Notes under the pieces: model-generated
What the model saw: only the letters and a program-made list of their open reading frames with translations
Told to the model about the DNA's origin: nothing
The model's database searches: none
Shown here: piece after piece, positions 17,253 through 24,336 of the stretch
Layout of the letters: every line of letters begins with the position of its first letter
How positions within the stretch are numbered: position 1 is the first letter of the stretch
Source of the DNA: Hankyongella sp964404985
GTDB lineage: Bacteria > Pseudomonadota > Alphaproteobacteria > Sphingomonadales > Sphingomonadaceae
Assembly: GCA_964404985.1 (NCBI GenBank)
Contig: CAYOMD010000008.1
Coordinates: 1-64,000, forward strand
Reading direction: 5' to 3'
Length of the DNA: 64,000 nt
Translations under genes and position numbers: made by a program

Positions 17253-17530
17253 CCCTTCTTTCTAGAGCCGTGCGAGCCCACACCGAGGACGCACACGCCG
17301 AGGAAATACCCAAAATCATACCAGCCGCCGTTGTTGGGCACTGCATAGATCGCAACGTTATCCATGAACAACGACAGAACCCAGGCGAACGGAAAAATGA
17401 AACCATGCAGAAGGCCCTGAAGGAAGCCTGGCGCATCGGATTGCGTTGCCTGTGCGCTTTGCTGTGCGCATCCTGAAAGGATCAGGAGCGCAGGCAGGAC
17501 CAGCATGGGTGGCAACGCCGGACTCATCAT
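17249..17530 (-). CDS. Small lipoprotein/membrane protein within the nrd operon
   Basis: 93 residues starting at 17530 (MMSPALPPML); the longer open frame upstream overlaps nrdA as shadow. It has a lipoprotein signal with lipobox LSGC, then a hydrophobic stretch GFIFPFAWVLSLF and the motif NNGGWYDFGYFLGV, which recurs in small uncharacterised bacterial membrane proteins. It ends in a basic tail. It lies between nrdA and nrdB and its stop overlaps the nrdB start by 4 bp. Function unknown. Confidence 0.75.
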   Translation of the reverse strand: MMSPALPPMLVLPALLILSGCAQQSAQATQSDAPGFLQGLLHGFIFPFAWVLSLFMDNVAIYAVPNNGGWYDFGYFLGVCVLGVGSHGSRKKG

Positions 17531-17579
17531 TATGTTCTGCTTATGTACCACATCGACAGGCAAAAGCAACTCCTGTCCC

Positions 17580-19484
17580 CTACTGGCAGGCCAGGCATTC
17601 GTCATAGTCCTTCGGCTCGACCTCGATCTGCCGCAGCTCCGGCGTATTGTCAGCCTCGACGCCGCCGGCAAAGCTGGCGCGCTGGAGGGATTTTGAGCGC
17701 AGATAATAGAGCGACTTGATGCCAAGCTCCCAGGCGCGGAAGTGGAGCATCAACAGGTCCCACTTCTCGGCGTCGGCCGGGATGAACAGGTTCAACGACT
17801 GCGCCTGGCAGATGTAGGGGGTACGATCTGCGGAGAGCTCCAGTAGCCAGCGCTGGTCGATCTCGAAGGCCGTGCGGTAGGTCGCCTTTTCGTCAGCGGT
17901 CAGAAAGTCCAGATGCTGGACCGAACCACCCTGCTCCAGGATCGAGTTCCAGACGGCATCCGAGTTCTTCGCCTTCTCGATCAGCAGCCGCTCCAGATAG
18001 GGGTTGCGCACCACAAAAGAGCCAGACAGCGTCTTGTGGGTGTAGATATTGGCCGGAATCGGCTCGATGCAGGCGGAGGTGCCGCCGCAGATGATGGAGA
18101 TGGAAGCTGTCGGCGCGATGGCCAGCTTGTGGCTGAACCGCTCCATCACCCCGACGTCCGCAGCGTCCGGGCATGGCCCGCGCTCGATCGCCAGTGCCAT
18201 CGATGCCGCGTCCACCCGCTCCTTGATGTGGCGGAAGACTTTCAGGTTCCAGGCCTTGGCCATAGCCGACTCGAACGGCAGATTATGCTTCTGGAAAAAG
18301 CTGTGAAGGCCCATCACGCCAAGTCCGACCGAGCGCTCCCGCTGGGCGGCGTATTTGGCCCGGCGCATGCTGTCCGGGGCCCGCTGAATGAAGTCTTCCA
18401 GAACATTGTCGAGGAAGCGCATCACATCTTCGATGAAGCGTTCGTCGCCGGCCCATTGCTCCCAGGTCTCGATATTGAGCGAGGACAGGCAGCACACAGC
18501 CGTGCGCGCATTGCCCAGATGGTCGACCCCGGTGCTCAGGGTGATCTCCGAGCAGAGGTTGGATGTGGTGACCTTCAATCCAAGCTCGCGCTGGTGCGCC
18601 GCCATCGCCTTGTTCACGGCATCCGCGAAGATGATGTAGGGCTCGCCCGTTGCCAGCCGGGTCTCGACGATTCTCTGGAACAGCGCCCGGGCATCCACTA
18701 CAGCGCGCTTCTCGCCTGTGCGCGGGCTGACCAGGTCAAAGCTCCTGCCGTCCCGCACCGCTTCCATGAAGGCATCCGTAATCAGCACGCCATGGTGCAG
18801 GTTCAGCGCCTTGCGGTTGAAGTCGCCCGACGGCTTGCGGATTTCGAGAAACTCTTCGATCTCCGGATGGTTGACATCCAGATAGACCGCCGCAGACCCA
18901 CGACGCAAAGACCCCTGCGAGATCGCCAGGGTCAAGCTGTCCATGACGCGTACAAACGGAATGATGCCGCTGGTCTTGCCGTTCATGCCGACCGGCTCGC
19001 CGATGCCGCGCACATGCCCCCAGTAGGTGCCGATGCCGCCGCCGCGTGCTGCCAGCCAGACATTCTCGTTCCAGGTCTCGACGATACCGTCCAGGCTATC
19101 CTCGACCGCGTTCAGATAACAGGAAATCGGCAGGCCGCGCCCGGTCCCGCCATTCGAGAGCACCGGCGTCGCCGGCATGAACCAAAGTCTGGAGATATAG
19201 TCGTAGAGTCGCTGGGCGTGCGCGGCGTCATCCGCATAGGCACTGGCCACCCGCGCAAACAGATGCTGAAACGACTCGCCCGGCATCAGATAGCGGTCGC
19301 GCAGGGTATCCTGGCCGAAATCCGTCAGAAGGCTGTCGCGCTGCTCATCGATGATCACCGGGAACCGCCACTGGAGGTGAGCCTCGCCACGAGACTGTGA
19401 CCGCATCGCATCTGCGAGCCGCTCCGGCATGCTGCCGGCTGCTCCGCCCATGTCGCCATGCGCACCCTGCCCGTCGAAATTCAT
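17580..19484 (-). CDS. nrdA: Class Ia ribonucleotide reductase large subunit NrdA (no ATP-cone)
   Basis: I choose the start at 19484 because a strong Shine-Dalgarno sequence (GAGGAGG) lies about 8 bases upstream; this gives 634 residues. Catalytic residues are intact: the redox Cys in PISCYLN, the active-site Asn/Cys/Glu in SNLCSEITLS, and the second redox Cys in AVCCLSSLN. The C-terminal CLACQ carries the swinging dithiol. The ~90-residue N-terminal ATP-cone for overall activity control is missing, since the core begins almost at once (FPVIIDEQRDSL). It makes dNDPs with NrdB. Confidence 0.94.
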   Translation of the reverse strand: MNFDGQGAHGDMGGAAGSMPERLADAMRSQSRGEAHLQWRFPVIIDEQRDSLLTDFGQDTLRDRYLMPGESFQHLFARVASAYADDAAHAQRLYDYISRLWFMPATPVLSNGGTGRGLPISCYLNAVEDSLDGIVETWNENVWLAARGGGIGTYWGHVRGIGEPVGMNGKTSGIIPFVRVMDSLTLAISQGSLRRGSAAVYLDVNHPEIEEFLEIRKPSGDFNRKALNLHHGVLITDAFMEAVRDGRSFDLVSPRTGEKRAVVDARALFQRIVETRLATGEPYIIFADAVNKAMAAHQRELGLKVTTSNLCSEITLSTGVDHLGNARTAVCCLSSLNIETWEQWAGDERFIEDVMRFLDNVLEDFIQRAPDSMRRAKYAAQRERSVGLGVMGLHSFFQKHNLPFESAMAKAWNLKVFRHIKERVDAASMALAIERGPCPDAADVGVMERFSHKLAIAPTASISIICGGTSACIEPIPANIYTHKTLSGSFVVRNPYLERLLIEKAKNSDAVWNSILEQGGSVQHLDFLTADEKATYRTAFEIDQRWLLELSADRTPYICQAQSLNLFIPADAEKWDLLMLHFRAWELGIKSLYYLRSKSLQRASFAGGVEADNTPELRQIEVEPKDYDECLACQ

Positions 19485-19677
19485 GGTCCTGGCCTCCTCA
19501 GGTGCTCCCCCCAATGTGGTGAGCATCAAATTTTATTCACTACACCGGGATGGGTTTTCCCGGCAGCCTAATCCGCACTCACCCCCGATATCCACCGGAT
19601 TCACAGCCACCGCACCGTTACGGCACACGCAGATGACCAGAGGCTTTTACAACGGGTAGATCGTGAACCGCGTTCAG

Positions 19678-19693
19678 ACACTACAGATAGTGC
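19678..19693. promoter_or_regulatory. Candidate NrdR box in the nrdA upstream region
   Basis: ACACTACAGATAGTGC matches about 13 of 16 positions of the NrdR consensus acaCwAtATaTwGtgt and is a perfect CACTA/TAGTG dyad. It is ~190 bp upstream of nrdA and ~200 bp upstream of the divergent secreted-protein gene, so its target is uncertain, and no second box was found at the usual spacing. The remainder of 19485-19890 (406 bp) shows no gene. It has a looser dyad, GTGGTGA (19516-19522) with TCACTAC (19537-19543), close to the nrdA start. Confidence 0.4.
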
Positions 19694-19890
19694 TTAACTC
19701 TTCTGATTCTGGCAAGCCTGTTTCTACGCGCACTGGCAAGATCACGCGCTTCGCCGCACTAAAAATTATTGTGCAGTGCGCAAAAAATTGCCGGCTCATT
19801 AAGCATATCAGTTCAACGCATCGCAATATGACAGCGTTAACAGAGGCGCATGCCTGGCACTCCCCAGCCTGGCCAATGATGGAGAAGCCC

Positions 19891-20322
19891 ATGAAGACCA
19901 CAATTATTGCAGCGCTCGCAATCGCTTTTGCAGCACACACCGCATCGGCTCAGCCGGAAACTTTTGAAGCCGTGTCCAAGAAGACCGCCAATGGCGAAAC
20001 CCGCATCAAGGCCGTCAACGGCGACCGTACCGCTGATATTCGCGTCTCGTCTGATGGCGGCGTGACCGGCACGGTCAACGGCAAGCCGGTCAAGGTGTTC
20101 CTGGTGGACGAACTGGCCAAAGCTGCAACCCCATCCAGCGCCAAGCCGGCCCTGAACAACCAGTTCCGCACCGTGTCGGAGAAGGTTGTCAACGGCGAAA
20201 CCCTGATCAAGGCCGTGCGTCTCGATGGCAAGCAAACCGCCAACCTGCGCATCACCAAGGCTGGTGTCATCTCGGCGGAAGTCGAGGGCCGTCCGGTCAA
20301 AGCTATCCTGAAGACCAACTAA
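19891..20322 (+). CDS. Small secreted protein with two internal repeats
   Basis: 143 residues starting at 19891 (MKTTIIAAL) with a clear signal peptide ending near TASAQ. The mature protein consists of two ~45-residue repeats: KKTANGETRIKAVNGDRTA then NGKPVKVFLVDEL, and EKVVNGETLIKAVRLDGKQ then EGRPVKAIL. Each reads as four or five short beta strands. I do not recognise the family. A terminator follows at 20350. It is monocistronic and divergent from nrdA. Confidence 0.75.
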   Translation: MKTTIIAALAIAFAAHTASAQPETFEAVSKKTANGETRIKAVNGDRTADIRVSSDGGVTGTVNGKPVKVFLVDELAKAATPSSAKPALNNQFRTVSEKVVNGETLIKAVRLDGKQTANLRITKAGVISAEVEGRPVKAILKTN

Positions 20323-20349
20323 TCGCCAGCACGAACTGCCAGCCATTCG

Positions 20350-20387
20350 AACCGCCGGCCCCGGGATTCCGGGCGCCGGCGGTTTTC
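20350..20387 (+). terminator. Rho-independent terminator
   Basis: AACCGCCGGC (20350-20359) pairs with GCCGGCGGTT (20375-20384), with additional inner CCGG/CCGG pairing, and is followed by TTC. The T-run is short. It lies 28 bp after the small secreted protein gene. Confidence 0.75.
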
Positions 20388-20489
20388 GTATGAGCGCGCG
20401 GGGCGGGCGGCCCGGCAGCCACTCGGTTGCCACAGCCCAGTAACTCGCTTATTTGACGCGTCGTTAAAGAGGTATTTCAGGAACACGCC

Positions 20490-21182
20490 ATGCTTCGTAT
20501 CGCCAGTTTCACGGCCTTCGCGCTTTTTGCTGCAACCACCGCACAGGCAGCCGAGCGTCCCCTCGATTTGACCGGAATGCGCGGCCTGGTGCTGAATGCG
20601 GGCATTACCGCAGAAATCACCAGCACGACCGGCCCTCTATCTGTCAAGCTGATTGGCGAGAAGAAAATCATCAATAATTTCTATGTTACAAAAAACGAAG
20701 CAATATACAATATCAGCTACGATCAAGACAAAAAAAATGCCGATGAAAATCTCAAGAGCGTCAAGCTAATTATTTCTACACCTTATATGACCTACTTTTC
20801 CAATGCCCGTGGCGGCGTTGTTCACTTCAATAACTTCAAGACCAAAGGCATTCTTCTTGAGCAAGGCTACAATGGTTTCACGGATTTTGAAGGTGAAAAT
20901 TTCGGTGGCAGCGTGACGCTGGAAGGAACCTGTGATGCCATCAATATCGGTTTTCGCGGCCCTGGCTTTATCGATGCGAAGAACTTCAAGTGCCAGACCG
21001 CCTGGATCGGCGCAGAAGGCAGCGGCCAGATCGAATTATATGCTAGCGAAGCATTCAAATCGCAGCTGACCGGTAGCACCAGTGTCTCCGTGCTCGGCAA
21101 CCCCCAGTATTGCCTGGCCAGAACAACCGGCAAGGCCAAGGCGCAATGCGGAGACCGCATGGCAGAAACCTTCGCCGAATAG
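20490..21182 (+). CDS. Secreted GIN-domain (DUF2807)-like protein
   Basis: 230 residues with a signal peptide (~1-21, AQAAE). The mature part has repeating short beta segments (GFTDFEGENFGGSVTLEG, IDAKNFKCQTAWIGAEGSG, STSVSVLG) in the style of a right-handed beta-helix, as in GIN-domain head proteins. Two late cysteines (YCLAR, QCGDR) could form a disulfide. The stretch around 20680-20800 is markedly AT-rich compared with neighbours, which may indicate acquired DNA. Function unknown. Confidence 0.7.
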   Translation: MLRIASFTAFALFAATTAQAAERPLDLTGMRGLVLNAGITAEITSTTGPLSVKLIGEKKIINNFYVTKNEAIYNISYDQDKKNADENLKSVKLIISTPYMTYFSNARGGVVHFNNFKTKGILLEQGYNGFTDFEGENFGGSVTLEGTCDAINIGFRGPGFIDAKNFKCQTAWIGAEGSGQIELYASEAFKSQLTGSTSVSVLGNPQYCLARTTGKAKAQCGDRMAETFAE

Positions 21183-21203
21183 CGCGGGCTTGCGCCGTCA
21201 CAT

Positions 21204-22001
21204 CTACCCGATGGTTATGCTCAGCGTTTGCCGGGCATGGCGGAAGGTCGCATCGGTCGCTGCCAGCTGATCGTATTGCGGCAGTACGTCCTGCACCAGT
21301 CGTGCGCGCCACAACACGCGCAAACTCTGGGCTACCGACAGCATGACGTCTGGTCTGCGCAACTGCGCCAGCCCGTTGGTCCTGCAGAGGATATCCAGCA
21401 TGCCATCCATGGCACCGGCAAACCGCAGCCGGTCGGTCTCGGTCATGCCGAAGCCGTCCGGCGCGTTGGCCAATTGGTCATGCAGGGTCAGGCGCACCCG
21501 GTCTGTCAGCAGTGACACCGATCCGCGCAAGGCATGAAACGGCTGCCCGAACGGCGAGAAGCGTGCCACTGTCTCCAGCGCCTGGTCGCGGATACATGCG
21601 GGCAACGCGCGGAACGGACCATCAACCCAAAAGCGCAGGCGCTCGGTCAACTGGCCGAAGGCGATGCCCTTGTAGAGAAAATCATCCATGCCGATTTTCA
21701 GCCCGTTGATCATCAGCGGCACGCTGTCGTCAGCAGACATCAGGATCACGGGAAAGTGCTTAAGGCCCTTGTCACGAAGCTTTTCTGTCAAGGTCAGCCC
21801 GGAATAGTCTGGCAGGTTCAGGTCAGTCAGCAAAAGGGCTGGCGTCTCGCGGGTGATTTCCTCAAGCGCCTCCGCGGCGCTGCCCACAATGCGGGCACGA
21901 AAGCCCATGGCCTGCACGGCTCGGGAATAGAGCTTTGCGACCAGATATTCATCATCGACCAGCAAAACACTGGGGGCATCCTGCGCCAACTGTCCCGACA
22001 C
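21204..22001 (-). CDS. Orphan response regulator with helical output domain
   Basis: 265 residues. The receiver domain (~10-125) has acidic-pocket residues Asp16/Asp17, phospho-acceptor Asp60 (LLTDLNLPDYSG), the Ser of LMSADD and Lys111 (FLYKG), so it looks active. Residues ~130-265 are helical and lack a recognisable DNA-binding, GGDEF or HD motif. It starts 2 bp after mgtE and should be co-transcribed with it. No histidine kinase is nearby. Confidence 0.82.
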   Translation of the reverse strand: MSGQLAQDAPSVLLVDDEYLVAKLYSRAVQAMGFRARIVGSAAEALEEITRETPALLLTDLNLPDYSGLTLTEKLRDKGLKHFPVILMSADDSVPLMINGLKIGMDDFLYKGIAFGQLTERLRFWVDGPFRALPACIRDQALETVARFSPFGQPFHALRGSVSLLTDRVRLTLHDQLANAPDGFGMTETDRLRFAGAMDGMLDILCRTNGLAQLRRPDVMLSVAQSLRVLWRARLVQDVLPQYDQLAATDATFRHARQTLSITIG

Positions 22002-22003
22002 CC

Positions 22004-23416
22004 TCAGTTGCCCGCAAGGCCGCTGAGTGCGGCAAGACCCAGGAATGCGCCAAAGCCCATGACATCGGTGGTCACGGTCACAAACACGCTGGACGCAATG
22101 GCCGGATCGATGCGCAAACGGTCAAGTGTCAACGGATACAGCACACCGACCAGCCCCGCGAGCAGGATATTGCTCATCATCGCTACGCCGAAGACCAAAC
22201 CCAGCATCGGATTCTGGAAATAGAGCGCGGTCACCCCGCCGGCGAGCAACGCCAGGGCGGACCCGTTCCAGAACGCGACCTGCACTTCTTTCCAGACGAT
22301 ACGCCCGGCGTTGGCGGCACTCAGCTGGTTGAGTGCCAGTGCCCGCACGGTCACCGTCATGGTCTGTGTGCCGGCGTTGCCGCCAAGCGCCGAGACTATG
22401 GGCATCAGGATCGCCAGGGCCACCAGATGGGCGATGGTATCGGCAAAGACGCCGATCACAATCGAGGACAGCACCGCCGTACACAGGTTGATCACCAGCC
22501 AGCGCATGCGGCTACGCACGGCATCCTGTACCGGCTCGTTGATATCGGCGCCGCCCGCGCCTGCCAGGCGCATGATATCTTCCTGGGCTTCCTCGGCGAT
22601 GATGTGCAGCACGTCGTCGACCGTGATGACCCCCACCAGACGACCGCTGGCATCGATGACCGGAGCAGAGATCAACGCATATTTCTGGAAGCGCAGTGCC
22701 ACCTCTTCCCGGTCCATGGCGGCGGGGATCAGGGTCTGTTCACGCTGCATGACGTCGCTCACCAGCACTGTGCGGATAGTGCGCAGCATCCAGGACAGGC
22801 GGATAGTGCCGATCGGCCGGTGCTGCGGATCGACGACGAAAATCTCCCAGAAGTCAGTGGTCAGGTCTGCGTCCTCGCGCAGGCTGTCGATCACCTGGCC
22901 CACCGTCCAGTATTCCGGGACCGTGACCACATCGCGCTGCATGATCCGCCCGGCGGAGTCGTCCGGATAGGTCAGCGCGTCCTCGATTGCGACGCGTTCT
23001 TCCGGGGCGATGGCCTTCAGAACCTCCTGCTGGTCTTGGGCGTCGAGGTCCTGGAGGATGGCGACCGCATCATCGGTCTCAAGGTCGGTGACGACATCGG
23101 CAAGGTCAGCTGGACTGAGCAGGCGCAGGACTTCGTCGCGTACCCAGTCGTTGAGCTCGGCAATGACATCGCCATCGAGCTTGGCGCCGAGCGCCTCGAT
23201 CAGCTCGCCCCGGTCTGTGGCGTCAACCACCTCGATAAGGTCGGCAATGTCAGCCGGGTGCAATTGCTCGACCAGCGTTTGCACCGCATCGGTGTCCTGG
23301 CTGTGCAAAGCAGCAAGCACATCGCTGACGAAGGCGCGCCTCAGCCGTCCCGACTCCAGAACCTTGTCGCTGGTCGGGCCTTCTGCGTCCGGGTTCAAGG
23401 GGACATGATCGATCAT
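22004..23416 (-). CDS. mgtE: Magnesium transporter MgtE
   Basis: 470 residues with standard architecture: a helical N domain (~30-150), two CBS domains (~155-280; MQRDVVTVPEYWTVG, APVIDASGRLVGVITVDD) that sense Mg2+, a connecting helix, and five membrane helices (~305-470). The pore signature ALGGNAGTQTMTVTVRAL is present. It imports Mg2+ as a homodimer and closes when cytoplasmic Mg2+ is high. Palindromes surround its start codon and no clear Shine-Dalgarno sequence is seen. Confidence 0.94.
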   Translation of the reverse strand: MIDHVPLNPDAEGPTSDKVLESGRLRRAFVSDVLAALHSQDTDAVQTLVEQLHPADIADLIEVVDATDRGELIEALGAKLDGDVIAELNDWVRDEVLRLLSPADLADVVTDLETDDAVAILQDLDAQDQQEVLKAIAPEERVAIEDALTYPDDSAGRIMQRDVVTVPEYWTVGQVIDSLREDADLTTDFWEIFVVDPQHRPIGTIRLSWMLRTIRTVLVSDVMQREQTLIPAAMDREEVALRFQKYALISAPVIDASGRLVGVITVDDVLHIIAEEAQEDIMRLAGAGGADINEPVQDAVRSRMRWLVINLCTAVLSSIVIGVFADTIAHLVALAILMPIVSALGGNAGTQTMTVTVRALALNQLSAANAGRIVWKEVQVAFWNGSALALLAGGVTALYFQNPMLGLVFGVAMMSNILLAGLVGVLYPLTLDRLRIDPAIASSVFVTVTTDVMGFGAFLGLAALSGLAGN

Positions 23417-23436
23417 AGACAGCGGTTATAACCGCT
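23405..23436. promoter_or_regulatory. Two perfect palindromes at the mgtE start
   Basis: ATGATCGATCAT (23405-23416) overlaps the mgtE initiation codon. AGCGGTTATAACCGCT (23421-23436) sits five bases upstream, where a ribosome-binding site would be expected. It could be an operator or an RNA hairpin controlling translation. Confidence 0.4.
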
Positions 23437-23489
23437 TGCCCGCATGAGGAAAGGCGAGATCGTGAAATGGTATATTACGCTTGTCATGA

Positions 23490-23518
23490 CAATGGCCGCT
23501 ACCCCTGCGCGGCCATTG
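23490..23518. terminator. Hairpin downstream of tRNA-Leu
   Basis: CAATGGCCGC (23490-23499) and GCGGCCATTG (23509-23518) form a perfect 10-bp stem with a 9-base loop. It lies 24 bp past the 3' end of the tRNA gene on the minus strand. No U-run follows, so efficiency is uncertain. Confidence 0.5.
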
Positions 23519-23541
23519 CACTAAACTGCAAATCTGGTGTC

Positions 23542-23626
23542 TGGTGCGGTCGAGAAGACTCGAACTTCCACGGGTTGCCCCACAGCGACCTCAACGCTGC
23601 GCGTCTACCAATTCCGCCACGACCGC
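23542..23626 (-). tRNA. tRNA-Leu (anticodon GAG)
   Basis: On the minus strand the acceptor arms GCGGTCG and CGACCGC pair perfectly and the 3' end encodes A-CCA. The anticodon arm CAGCG-TTGAGGT-CGCTG gives anticodon GAG, reading CUC/CUU. A long variable arm (TGGGGCAACCCGT) makes it a class II tRNA, as expected for leucine. The T-arm contains GTTCGAGTC. It is 85 nt with CCA encoded. Confidence 0.96.
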
Positions 23627-23873
23627 ACAGTCTGGTATTGGAACCGGCGCGTCTAGCAGAGCACTCGCCAGCCATCAACCGCCTTGTGCAGGCGGCACGC
23701 GATTTCCTGCACTGCTGCAACCACAGAAATTTTCATACACCACACCGCTGGACAAAAGGCCTTGGCGAACCCGGCTCTCGGACATAGATTAATGATGTTG
23801 CGTAGCGGCTCGCCAGAATGCCGTGCCAGCCCCGGACAATAGCTTTCTTCTTTCGTTTATGAGGAGTCCTCCC

Positions 23874-24332
23874 ATGGTGGAGCTCAAGCTCAATGGCCAG
23901 ACACGCTCGCTGAATGTCCCGGACGACATGCCGCTGCTGTGGGCGCTGCACGACGAGTTGGGCCTGACCGGCACCAAGTTCGGCTGCGGCATGGCCCAGT
24001 GCGGGGCGTGCACCGTTCATGTGGATGGCGTCGCCACCCGCTCCTGCGTCACCGCTGTCGGCGATGTCGCGGGCAGTGACGTGACAACGATCGAAGGGGC
24101 CAAGGATAAGACCGCGCAGGCGGTCATCGATGCCTGGGTGGCATTGGACGTCGCCCAGTGCGGCTACTGCCAGCCGGGACAGGTCATGTCCGCCATTGCC
24201 CTTCTGAAAGAGAAACCGGCTCCCAGCGACGCTGACATCGACACCGCCATGGCCGGCAACATCTGCCGCTGTGCCACCTATCATCGCATCCGTGCCGGCA
24301 TCAAGCAGGCCGCTGCAACCCTGGGAGCCTAA
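23874..24332 (+). CDS. 2Fe-2S subunit of a molybdenum hydroxylase (IorA-like)
   Basis: 152 residues from 23874, preceded by GAGGAG. It carries both iron-sulfur motifs of xanthine-oxidase-family small subunits: a plant-ferredoxin-like site CGMAQCGACTVHVDG (~43-57) and a C-terminal helical site CGYCQPGQV with NICRCATYHRIR. It passes electrons from the molybdenum subunit encoded 4 bp downstream. Isoquinoline 1-oxidoreductase alpha subunits have this layout, but the real substrate is unknown. Confidence 0.9.
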   Translation: MVELKLNGQTRSLNVPDDMPLLWALHDELGLTGTKFGCGMAQCGACTVHVDGVATRSCVTAVGDVAGSDVTTIEGAKDKTAQAVIDAWVALDVAQCGYCQPGQVMSAIALLKEKPAPSDADIDTAMAGNICRCATYHRIRAGIKQAAATLGA

Positions 24333-24336
24333 CGCC

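Noticed and set aside
17913..19400. 495-codon open frame on the plus strand across nrdA
   Set aside because: It lies antisense to nrdA, whose catalytic motifs are intact, and its translation has no recognisable order.
19516..19543. GTGGTGA / TCACTAC dyad near the nrdA start as an NrdR box
   Set aside because: The arms are 14 bp apart and imperfect, which does not fit the 16-bp NrdR box.
20453..20467. TTGA-N7-TTAA upstream of the GIN-domain gene as a CtrA site
   Set aside because: One mismatch only, but several such sites are expected by chance in 64 kb and there is no supporting context.
21935..23431. 498-codon plus-strand open frame across mgtE
   Set aside because: Antisense shadow of mgtE; rich in His, Arg and Gln as expected from the complement of GC-rich coding DNA.
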